Of a stretch of 64,000 bases of DNA, positions 25,143-32,429 are shown piece after piece. The stretch is from Deltaproteobacteria bacterium (GTDB lineage: Bacteria; Myxococcota_A; Polyangia; Polyangiales; JADJMO01): assembly GCA_025363655.1 (NCBI GenBank), contig JANYDK010000016.1, positions 1-64,000 of the forward strand, in the 5' to 3' direction. Position numbers and translations under genes: made by a program. Position 1 is the stretch's first letter. Every line of letters begins with the position of its first letter. Under the pieces are notes generated by a model. It was given only the letters and a program-made list of their open reading frames with translations, had not been told where the DNA came from and did not search any database.

Positions 25143-27526
25143 GCAAGCCGAGCCTCCGCGTCTATTTCGTCACCCACTCGATCCCGGCCGTTCCTCCGGA
25201 AGAGCGCGCGAGCGACGAGACGTTGGAGAAAGCGACGAACGCGCGCGCGATTGGCGCTGCGGGTGAAGTCGCCGAGGAGACACGGGTCACCGGACGGCTG
25301 ATGCGCGCGTGGGACGAGCTCTTCGACAAGCCGGCCCCGGCGGCCTTCGGCGTCAGCGAATCCGACGTCCTCGAACAGCTCGAGAGACAGCTCGTCGGCC
25401 TCACCGCGACCGGCGAATCCTTGACTCGTTATCTCTGGACCGAAGAATTCCAGACCCGCCGCGTTCGCGTCGACGTGCACCCACTCTCGTCGGTGAAGAA
25501 GCGCCCCGTGATCGGCAAGGAGCTGATCCCCCTGCAGCTCACGTACGCGTGGAGCAAGATGAGCGGCGGCGCCTATCGCGTGATGGTGCCGCGCTTCGGC
25601 GGTTGGTTCATCCTCGAAGATCTCGCCCTCGCGCCCGATGTGCTGCGACACGCGGTGAGCAGTTGGCTCCTCGGGAGCAACCCCCGTTGGGTCTATGATT
25701 TCCGCTGGGAAGGCGAAGAGTGGGTGCGCGAGTGGTCGCCCGCGCTGCTCACGCGCACCGACGTCGCCGAGGAGAAGGAAGACGACGCGAAGAAGCACCC
25801 GGTGCTCGCGCAAATCGGCGAAGAGCTCGTCGAGCTGGCGGCGCGCGGAAAATTGCCCGCCACCGTCGGCGACTCGAGCGAGCTCGTCGCCCTCGAAGAG
25901 CGTCTGCGCAAGCGGCCATTCCCTTCGCTCCTCGTCGTCGGCCCGCCCGGCGTCGGCAAGACGACGTTCGTGCGCCGGCTCGCGCGTCACTTCGCGCAGA
26001 AGCGTAGCGACGCGAAGAAGAAGGGCGGCCTCGCACCGCCGCGCATCTGGTCGACCTCGGGCGAGAAGATCATCGCCGGCATGGTCTACCTCGGCATGTG
26101 GCAAGAGCGCTGCCTCCGCATCGTCGCCGAGCTCGCCGAAGACTCCGACTATCTCTACGTCGACCGGCTGACGTCGATCCTCCGCGCGCAGCCCGACGGT
26201 GGCACCATCGCCGACGCCCTGACGCCCTCGGTGGTCTCCGAAGAGATCTCGCTCATCGCCGAGTGCACCGAGTCCGAGCTCGAATGGGCGAAGAGGCGCG
26301 CGCCGGCGCTCCTTCGGCGCTTCACGATCGTCCGCCTCAGCGAGACGGTGCCGACCGCGACGATCGAGCTCCTCCATCTCCATGCGGCGAAGAAGGGCGC
26401 GGCGATTCACCCCGCCGGCCTCCATCGTCTGGTGCAACACCTCGCCGCCTTCGCGCGCGATTCAGCCTTTCCTGGCAAGGGATTTCGCTTCATCGATTGG
26501 CTGACGAGACAACGCAAAGCCGATCGCGAAGGCGCTCCGCGGCTCTACCCACGCGACGTCTCCGAGGCGTTCGCGCGCTACTCGGGCGTCTCCCTCGATC
26601 TCGTCGCCGACGAGCGCCCCGCCTCGGCAGCTCACTTCGCTACGCGCCTGCGCGACGGCGTCGTCGGACAGGATCACGCATGCTCGGCCTGTGCGCGTGC
26701 GCTCGCTCGCCTCAAGGCCGGCCTCGACGATCCCGAGCGCCCGTGCGGCACGTTCCTCTTCGTCGGCCCCACCGGCGTCGGCAAGACCGAGCTCGCCAAA
26801 CAATTCGCGCGCGTCGCCTTCGGAGAAGATCGTTTGATTCGCTTCGACATGAGCGAATACGGCCTCCGCGGCTCGGGTCAGCGCCTCCTCGACTCTTCCC
26901 CCGGCGTGACCTCACTCGCGCAGCTCGTCCGTCAACAGCCGCTCTCGCTCGTCCTCTTCGACGAGGTCGAAAAGGCCAGCCCCGACGTCTTCGATCTCCT
27001 CCTCTCGGTCCTCGGCGAAGGCCGTCTCACCGACAGCTCGGGCCGCATCGTCGACTTCCGCGGCACCTTCATCGTCATGACGTCCAACCTCGGCGTCAGT
27101 AGTCGTGCGCCCGTCGGCTTCGGCGACGCCCCTGCCCCCGACTTCGCCCGCGCCGTGCGCGCGCACTTCCGACCGGAGCTCTTCAACCGCATCGACGACG
27201 TCCTCTCGTTCCGGGCGCTCACCCGCGAAGACGTCATCGCCATCGTCGACCTCGAGCTCGCGAAGCTCGCGCAACGCACCGGCCTCCTCCGCCGCGGTCT
27301 GCGCCTACGCGTGTCGAGCGAAGCGAAGTCACTGCTGGCGGAGCTTGGCTATCACCCGACGTTCGGCGCGCGGCCGCTGAAGAGGCTGCTCGAAGAGCGG
27401 ATCATGACCCGGCTCGCCGCGGAGATGGCAGCAGACGCGAAATTTCGCGAGCGCGAGGTGAAGGTGGTGGCGGAGGGCGAAGAAGCGGGCAGCGGGTTCG
27501 TGGTGAGAATCACCCGCCCGGAGTGA
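25139..27526 (+). CDS. Third ClpB-like double AAA+ protein
   Basis: 795 residues from the GTG in the GTGA overlap at 25139. N-domain residues 1-230, related to those of the other two. AAA+ 1: GPPGVGKT near 267, pore region AGMVYLGMW, Walker B YLYVDRLTS, where the glutamate is Arg, so hydrolysis by this ring is doubtful. AAA+ 2: GPTGVGKT near 543, FDMSEYGLRGSGQRLL, Walker B LVLFDEVEKASPD, PELFNRIDDVLSF and GARPLKRLLEERI; again no GYVG pore loop. It ends at the ClpB D2 C-terminus with no release-factor-like extension. No ClpP-docking loop (IGF/L) is seen. Its last 17 bases overlap the convergent lipoprotein gene. Confidence 0.85.
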   Translation: MSKPSLRVYFVTHSIPAVPPEERASDETLEKATNARAIGAAGEVAEETRVTGRLMRAWDELFDKPAPAAFGVSESDVLEQLERQLVGLTATGESLTRYLWTEEFQTRRVRVDVHPLSSVKKRPVIGKELIPLQLTYAWSKMSGGAYRVMVPRFGGWFILEDLALAPDVLRHAVSSWLLGSNPRWVYDFRWEGEEWVREWSPALLTRTDVAEEKEDDAKKHPVLAQIGEELVELAARGKLPATVGDSSELVALEERLRKRPFPSLLVVGPPGVGKTTFVRRLARHFAQKRSDAKKKGGLAPPRIWSTSGEKIIAGMVYLGMWQERCLRIVAELAEDSDYLYVDRLTSILRAQPDGGTIADALTPSVVSEEISLIAECTESELEWAKRRAPALLRRFTIVRLSETVPTATIELLHLHAAKKGAAIHPAGLHRLVQHLAAFARDSAFPGKGFRFIDWLTRQRKADREGAPRLYPRDVSEAFARYSGVSLDLVADERPASAAHFATRLRDGVVGQDHACSACARALARLKAGLDDPERPCGTFLFVGPTGVGKTELAKQFARVAFGEDRLIRFDMSEYGLRGSGQRLLDSSPGVTSLAQLVRQQPLSLVLFDEVEKASPDVFDLLLSVLGEGRLTDSSGRIVDFRGTFIVMTSNLGVSSRAPVGFGDAPAPDFARAVRAHFRPELFNRIDDVLSFRALTREDVIAIVDLELAKLAQRTGLLRRGLRLRVSSEAKSLLAELGYHPTFGARPLKRLLEERIMTRLAAEMAADAKFREREVKVVAEGEEAGSGFVVRITRPE

Positions 27527-28133
27527 TGAACTTCTTCGTGTACGTGGTCACCGTCTTCGTCGTGTCTTCGTAGACGTCGAGCGAGCTGTCGCCGACCGCG
27601 TACCCGTAGGTGATGCCGACCGCGCCGTCGGGACAGGTCTGCTTCCACTTCAAGGTGGCGAGGCTGGTGACGATGGTGGCGTTGAAGGCGTATCCAGCTG
27701 CGGCGTCGGCCTGGCGAACGCCGAGGACGCTGTTGCCGGCGACCTTCAACGTCTCGACCAACTTCTTCGTGCCTGCCCCCGTTCTTCCACCCGCTCCGGT
27801 GTAGTGGGTGACGGCCGTGACGACATAGACGCCATCGGCGATGGGACCTCCCGTCGCGCCCGGGTACGGAGAAGCGACGTATTGATCGACGACCTCGAGA
27901 GCGATGTTGGCGATGCCGTTGCAACCGCCGTCGGAGGGAGCGTCGGGAGTGACCGTCGTGTCGGCGGACGTGGCGTCGCTCGGGACGTGCGTATCGGCAG
28001 CCGTTTCGCTGGCGGCGTCGGAGCTGGTGCCGTCGGTCGCGCCGTCGGTCGGCGAGTCGGTGGAAGACGACGAGCTGCAGGCCGTCGCGAAGAAGACGAC
28101 GGCGAGGCCAGCTGCGCGGAGAAGCAAGCTCAT
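27510..28133 (-). CDS. Secreted lipoprotein of unknown function
   Basis: 207 residues from the ATG at 28133. Lipoprotein signal MSLLLRAAGLAVVFFATAC, then about 60 residues rich in Ser, Thr, Asp and Ala, then a globular part beginning GGCNGIANIALEVVDQYVAS. The latter has beta-strand pattern (GVYVVTAVTHYTGAGG, WKQTCPDGAVGITYGYAV) with two Cys. No recognised domain. Same strand as RNase E/G, 64 bp downstream of it, and convergent with the Clp-like operon. Confidence 0.7.
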   Translation of the reverse strand: MSLLLRAAGLAVVFFATACSSSSSTDSPTDGATDGTSSDAASETAADTHVPSDATSADTTVTPDAPSDGGCNGIANIALEVVDQYVASPYPGATGGPIADGVYVVTAVTHYTGAGGRTGAGTKKLVETLKVAGNSVLGVRQADAAAGYAFNATIVTSLATLKWKQTCPDGAVGITYGYAVGDSSLDVYEDTTKTVTTYTKKFITPGG

Positions 28134-28197
28134 GGGCGCGCAGTCTAGCGCACGCCCGTGAGTGGTCGAATTCTCGGACGAATGCCGCGCGCCCACG

Positions 28198-30630
28198 TCA
28201 GCTCCCCGCGAGGTCGAACTGTTCGAGGTGATACTCGCGGTGCGGCACGAGCATCAGCTGACGCTGGTAGCGACGCTCGGCCTCTTTGGTGACGTCGCGC
28301 GCCTCCGATTGGAGGAAGTCGATGACGGAGGGGTGCGCGTTGACCACCACTTTGTAGCCTGGCAACGACTGCTTTTCGCGCCTGATTTGCCGGAGAATCT
28401 CGAAGGCGATGGTCTGCCGTGACTGCAGCTGTCCGGTGCCGTCGCAGTAGAAGCAGGGCTCGTGCAAAGTGCGGCCGAGCGACTCACGCGTGCGCTTGCG
28501 GGTCATCTCGACGAGGCCGAGCTCGCTGATGCGATTGATCGACGTCTTCGCCTTGTCGACGAGGAGCGCCTGCTCGAGCGCGCGATAGACCTTCTCGCGA
28601 TTGCTGTGCCGCTCCATGTCGATGAGATCGAGCACGATCAAACCGCCGATGTTACGGAAGCGTAACTGGTAGGCGATCTCGGTGACGGCTTCGAGGTTGG
28701 TCTGGAGAATCGTGTCTTCGGGATCTTTGTTGCCCTTGCCGACGAAGCGACCGCTGTTGACGTCGATGGCGGTGAGCGCCTCGGCTTGATCGATGATCAG
28801 GTGACCGCCGCTCGGCAGCGGAACTTTGCGCGAGAGCGCGCGGGCGATTTCGTCCTCGAGACCGTAGGCGTCGAAGATCGGCTCGCCGCCGCTGTAGAGC
28901 TCGAGGGCGCCGGCGCGCTCGGGCATGAACATCTCGAGGAAGCGCTGCAGACGCTGGAACTGCTCTTTGTCGTCGATGACGATCTTCTCGACGTCGTCGG
29001 TGAACATGTCGCGCGCGGTGCGCAAGACGACGTCCAGCTCTTGGAAGAGGAGCGACGGCGCCTTCACGCCCACTTCCTTCTTCTTGGCGATTTCGCCCCA
29101 CAAACGCACGAGATAACCGACGTCCGCCTTGAGCTGCTTCTTCGTCAGGCCCTCGGCGACGGTGCGGACGATGAGCCCACCTTGCGGCGGCTTCATCGCT
29201 TCGATGGCCTCGCGCAGACGCTTGCGCTCGAGGTCGGAGCCGATGCGGCGCGAGACGCCTACGTGCTCGACGGTCGGCATGTAGACGACGTAGCGACCGG
29301 GCAGCGAGACGTGGCTGGAGACGCGCGCGCCCTTGGTGCTGATCGGGTCCTTCGTCACCTGGACGACGACCTCCTGACCCTCTTTCACGACCTCGTTGAT
29401 CGGCGTCGAGCGACCGAGGCGGAGACCGCCTTCGCGCGGCTCGCGACGTCCGCCGTCGCGTCCGCCGTCGCGTCCGGCGTCACGTCCGGCGTCACGTCCG
29501 CCTTCACGGTTACCTTCGCGTCCGCCTTCACGTCCGCCGCTGTCGCGTCCGCGATCGCCACCACGACCGCGATCACCGCCGCCGCTCGTACCGCTGCTGC
29601 TGCTGCTGCTGCCGCTGCGCGCGCGATCACCGCCGCGACCGCCGCTGCGTCCGCGACCACCACGTCGTTCGTTGGCCGGAGACGGCTTGATGTCGCGCGC
29701 GAGTCCAATCGAACCGGTCGCGGCCGGCGCCGGTGCGGCTGCTTCATCGCGGGGCTCGCGGGGCTCGCGGGCTTCGCGGGGCGCTCGAGCTTCGCGCGGT
29801 TCGCGGGGCTCACGTGCTTCACGCGGGACCGCCGGCGCGGCCGGAACTTCGACCGACTCGCTGCCCTCGGCGGCGACGGCAGGCGGGAACGAGGACGAGG
29901 TCCCCTCCGCGGCGGCGGGCGCGGCACCTTCGGCCGGGGCTTCGCCTTCCTCTGCTTTGACGTCGGTCTCGATCTCGTCGCGCTTGGCGCCGCTGCGCCC
30001 GCCACGACGACGACGACCACGACGCGCGGCCATGTCGGCGGTGTCGGTTCGCTTGCGCACGACGACGTCACCATCGGCGAGCTCGCGCGTCTCACGGAGC
30101 ACCGGCGCGTCGGGCTCTTCGAGAATGACCCCGGGGTCGATCGGCCTATGGGAGCTGGCCTCGGCGAGCGCGTCACCGATGGGATCTCCGTCGTCGCCCT
30201 CGACTTCGTCACCGTCGTCGTCGCCCTCGACCGCGTCGTCGACCTCGTCGCCCTCGATGGGCAGCGATGCGGCGCTCGTCGCGGCTGCAATTTCGCCCTC
30301 GGGCGCGTCGACGTCGATTTCGATCTCTTCGTCGGCCGCCTTCGCGCGCTGCCGTGGCTCGCGCTGCTTGCTGCCGGCGAGGTAGGCCTCGAAGTCGGCG
30401 GGGCGGATCAGATCTTCGACGTGGAGGAACGCCGCGCGCTCCTCGCCGATGTCGATGAAGGCCGCCTGCATGCCGGGAAGCACGCGCGAGACCTTGCCGA
30501 GATAGATGTTGCCGACGAGCCCCTTCTGCCCGCGTCGCTCGACGTGGAGCTCGCTGAGGATGCCGTTCTCGATGAGCGCGACACGTGTCTCGCCGATGTC
30601 GCAGTTGATGACCAGAGTGTTCTTCGCCAC
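28198..30630 (-). CDS. Ribonuclease E/G family endoribonuclease with large low-complexity insertion in the S1 domain
   Basis: 810 residues, GTG start at 30630. RNase E/G cuts single-stranded RNA in mRNA decay and rRNA maturation. The start LVINCDIGETRVALIENG and the S1 strand NIYLGKVSRVLPGMQAAFID are typical. The S1 domain is then split by about 320 residues of acidic, Pro/Arg and Gly/Arg/Asp repeats before EVVVQVTKDPISTKGARVSS resumes it. The catalytic part follows (DLIDMERHSNREKVYRALE, DVNSGRF) and the zinc-link motif CFYCDGTGQ. The RG-rich insert probably binds RNA or proteins. Downstream of dtd by 27 bp. Confidence 0.95.
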   Translation of the reverse strand: MAKNTLVINCDIGETRVALIENGILSELHVERRGQKGLVGNIYLGKVSRVLPGMQAAFIDIGEERAAFLHVEDLIRPADFEAYLAGSKQREPRQRAKAADEEIEIDVDAPEGEIAAATSAASLPIEGDEVDDAVEGDDDGDEVEGDDGDPIGDALAEASSHRPIDPGVILEEPDAPVLRETRELADGDVVVRKRTDTADMAARRGRRRRGGRSGAKRDEIETDVKAEEGEAPAEGAAPAAAEGTSSSFPPAVAAEGSESVEVPAAPAVPREAREPREPREARAPREAREPREPRDEAAAPAPAATGSIGLARDIKPSPANERRGGRGRSGGRGGDRARSGSSSSSSGTSGGGDRGRGGDRGRDSGGREGGREGNREGGRDAGRDAGRDGGRDGGRREPREGGLRLGRSTPINEVVKEGQEVVVQVTKDPISTKGARVSSHVSLPGRYVVYMPTVEHVGVSRRIGSDLERKRLREAIEAMKPPQGGLIVRTVAEGLTKKQLKADVGYLVRLWGEIAKKKEVGVKAPSLLFQELDVVLRTARDMFTDDVEKIVIDDKEQFQRLQRFLEMFMPERAGALELYSGGEPIFDAYGLEDEIARALSRKVPLPSGGHLIIDQAEALTAIDVNSGRFVGKGNKDPEDTILQTNLEAVTEIAYQLRFRNIGGLIVLDLIDMERHSNREKVYRALEQALLVDKAKTSINRISELGLVEMTRKRTRESLGRTLHEPCFYCDGTGQLQSRQTIAFEILRQIRREKQSLPGYKVVVNAHPSVIDFLQSEARDVTKEAERRYQRQLMLVPHREYHLEQFDLAGS
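29440..29830 (-). repeat. Tandem coding repeats in the RNase E/G insertion
   Basis: Two blocks of imperfect short tandem repeats. Around 29440-29560 a roughly 12-bp unit (CGTCCGCCGTCG-like) encodes (GRDGGRDA)-type repeats. Around 29745-29830 a 9-15-bp unit encodes (EAREPREPR)-type repeats. Such blocks vary in copy number between strains, and their reading frame is kept. Confidence 0.7.
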
Positions 30631-30657
30631 GTTGCCGTCACTGTCTCCCGGCTTGTC

Positions 30658-31158
30658 TCAGTCTTGGCCTGCGGTCGGGACGAGAGGCGGCGCGCCCGGG
30701 TTGCGCGCGTCCCCTTCCCGCGGCGAGTCGATCAGCAATGTGACCGGCCCGTCGTTGAGGCTCGAAACCTTCATGTCCGCGCGGAACTTGCCGGTCTCGA
30801 CCGACACGCCGCGCGCGCGAACTGCTTCGACGAACGCTTCGTAAAAGCGCTCGGCGGGCTCGGGAGCCATCGCCCCCGAAAAGCTCGGCCGGCGCCCCTT
30901 GCGCACGTCTCCGAGCAGAGTGAACTGACTGATGGCGAGGACCTTGCCGCCGACGTCCTTCACGTCGCGCGACATCTTTCCTTCGTCGTCGGGGAACACA
31001 CGCAGCCCCGCGACCTTCTCGGCCATCCACTCGACGTCCAACGAAGTGTCACCCGCGGCGACGCCGACGTAGACGAGCAGGCCGCGCTCGATGGCGCCGA
31101 TGACCTGCCCTTCGACCTCGACGCACGCGCGTGCGCAACGCTGGACGACCGTCTTCAT
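30658..31158 (-). CDS. dtd: D-aminoacyl-tRNA deacylase
   Basis: 166 residues; the family is about 145, with the difference in a Pro-rich C-terminal tail. Dtd hydrolyses D-aminoacyl-tRNAs and Gly-tRNA-Ala, protecting translation. Diagnostic motifs are VVQRCARACVEV at the start, ISQFTLLGD (SQFTL) and SLNDGPVTLLID (the cross-subunit GP motif, here with Asn-Asp before). The start ATG overlaps the stop of the Cys-rich gene by 4 bp, suggesting coupled translation. Confidence 0.95.
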   Translation of the reverse strand: MKTVVQRCARACVEVEGQVIGAIERGLLVYVGVAAGDTSLDVEWMAEKVAGLRVFPDDEGKMSRDVKDVGGKVLAISQFTLLGDVRKGRRPSFSGAMAPEPAERFYEAFVEAVRARGVSVETGKFRADMKVSSLNDGPVTLLIDSPREGDARNPGAPPLVPTAGQD

Positions 31159-31604
31159 GCGTTCGTCCTCGAACTACTCGAATTCATCGAAGAGCTCCCG
31201 AGCTCACGCTCGAGCTTCTTCACCATCGCGAAGTATTCGGTGCGGCCGTAGCGCTCGTTGAGGATGTGAAAATCCTTGCCGACCAGGCCGACGCATCCAA
31301 AGCAATAGGTGCAGTCGCTGCAGCCGCTGCATCGCGCGAGATAGGCGCCGCGGAGGCAGCGCGTGCTCGCCGTGCAGTGCTGACAATCGGTGCACTGCGT
31401 GCAGCTCGCGCATTGCGTGCAACCGACGCAATCTTCACAGCGGGTGCAATGACTGGAGCGACGGAGGCCGCGGCAGTCGGTGCAGAACGTGCAATCGCTG
31501 CAGCGCTCGCACCGGGTGCACTGCACGCAGCCGACGTTGTCCCGTGCCGCGTCGCTTTCACGCGTCAGCTCGGCGAGACGCCGCTCGAAGGTCGCGCGAT
31601 CCAT
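31155..31604 (-). CDS. Cysteine-rich CxxC-repeat protein coupled to dtd
   Basis: 149 residues from the ATG at 31604. After a short charged helix, about 80 residues carry a Cys at every third position in long runs (CVQCTRCERCSDCTFC, then CEDCVGCTQCASCTQC). The end reads CFGCVGLVGKDFHILNERYG and a helix RTEYFAMVKKLEREL. This last part resembles the conserved end of uncharacterised Cys-repeat proteins in other bacterial phyla (pattern CFG-GLR-K-Y-ILN-Y-EEY). There is no signal peptide. Possible metal or Fe-S binding, or a Cys-laddered helix; function unknown. Overlaps dtd by ATGA, so it probably belongs with tRNA/RNA quality control. Confidence 0.78.
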   Translation of the reverse strand: MDRATFERRLAELTRESDAARDNVGCVQCTRCERCSDCTFCTDCRGLRRSSHCTRCEDCVGCTQCASCTQCTDCQHCTASTRCLRGAYLARCSGCSDCTYCFGCVGLVGKDFHILNERYGRTEYFAMVKKLERELGSSSMNSSSSRTNA

Positions 31605-31620
31605 TGTGATCCTATGGATC

Positions 31621-32094
31621 TCAGTGGAGGGAGCGACGGAGAGCCTTCGCCGCGTCGCGCGTGACCACTTCTTCGGCCGTCGCTTCGATGCGCGTGATGC
31701 GCTGCTCGAGGACGGGGCGATGACGGGCCGGCTCGCGGCAGAGGATGTCGGTGAGCACGACGAGGGCGTCACGGACGCGCCCTTCGTCCGCATGCTCGAG
31801 GAGCTGCAGGTGCGGCGCCTGATCGGAGAGATCGAGCGCGTGCCCGGCGGCGAAGTACGCATCGGCGGCGCGCGTCACCTCGATACGCCCCTTGGCCACG
31901 AGGAGCCCGGCGAGGAGACGGACCCGATCGAGCGCCTTGGCGTCGGTCGGCGGCGGCTTTGGGGTGACGATTTTCGGGGCGGCGAGCCGGGTCAGCTTCG
32001 GCGTCACCAGCTCGACGTCGGCGCGCGTTGCGCCTTGCTCACGCCCCGCTGGCCGACGCGTCGGCGCCTGCGGGGTCCATTGCTCTTGCTTCAT
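31621..32094 (-). CDS. Hypothetical protein at head of the dtd-RNase E/G operon
   Basis: 157 residues; AAGGA lies nine bases before the ATG. The first 50 residues are basic and Pro-rich; residues 55-155 are predicted helical (ALDRVRLLAGLLVAKG, LQLLEHADEGRVRDALVVLT, EATAEEVVTRDAAKALRR). I recognise no family. It lies 16 bp upstream of the Cys-rich gene on the same strand, so a four-gene operon (this gene, Cys-rich, dtd, RNase E/G) is likely. Confidence 0.6.
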   Translation of the reverse strand: MKQEQWTPQAPTRRPAGREQGATRADVELVTPKLTRLAAPKIVTPKPPPTDAKALDRVRLLAGLLVAKGRIEVTRAADAYFAAGHALDLSDQAPHLQLLEHADEGRVRDALVVLTDILCREPARHRPVLEQRITRIEATAEEVVTRDAAKALRRSLH

Positions 32095-32429
32095 GCACTT
32101 GATCCTTGGACGTCGCGCCTGTTCGTCGGGCCCGTCTGGGCGTGACGCACGCGGCGACGCACGGCAGTTCGATTCGAGTCGAAGCGCCCGCGGCTAGGTT
32201 GAGCTAGCGCGCGAACACGCTGAAAACCTGTCTCGCGGCGAGGGTGACGGCAGAGCCGCGCCCGCGCACCTCCGGAGAGGGACGACGCGCCGAGGAGGCG
32301 GCCGTGGCGTCACCGCGAGTCCGGGAGGCGGAGAGCCACCCAGGGCGACGTTGGAGGGGCAGTAGCACGATTCGGGGGGGGAGGCTTGGAAACGTTCTTT
32401 TGCTGCGGAACGGTCGGGCGCGGGTGAGG
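32095..32429. other. 335-bp intergenic region, no supported gene
   Basis: Upstream of the 31621-32094 gene and downstream of the 32430-33896 gene, so it must hold the operon promoter, though I cannot point to boxes. An 80-codon minus frame (32204-32446) is rich in Arg, Ser and Pro and looks like translated repeat DNA, not a protein. The stretch 32225-32340 has several imperfect GC-rich inverted segments, and there is an 8-G run near 32374. It may be a copy of a dispersed intergenic repeat; that needs a genome search. Confidence 0.4.

Noticed and set aside
18016-27526. Type VI secretion ClpV cluster
   Set aside because: No T6SS structural genes (tssB/C, hcp, vgrG) are nearby, and the N- and C-terminal domains do not look like ClpV.
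29440-29830. CRISPR-like array because of regular short repeats
   Set aside because: Units of 9-15 bp without unique spacers, in frame within RNase E/G; they are coding tandem repeats.
28786-31251. Very long plus-strand open frames opposite RNase E/G and dtd
   Set aside because: Antisense shadows caused by high GC and repeat coding; translation is low-complexity with no motifs.
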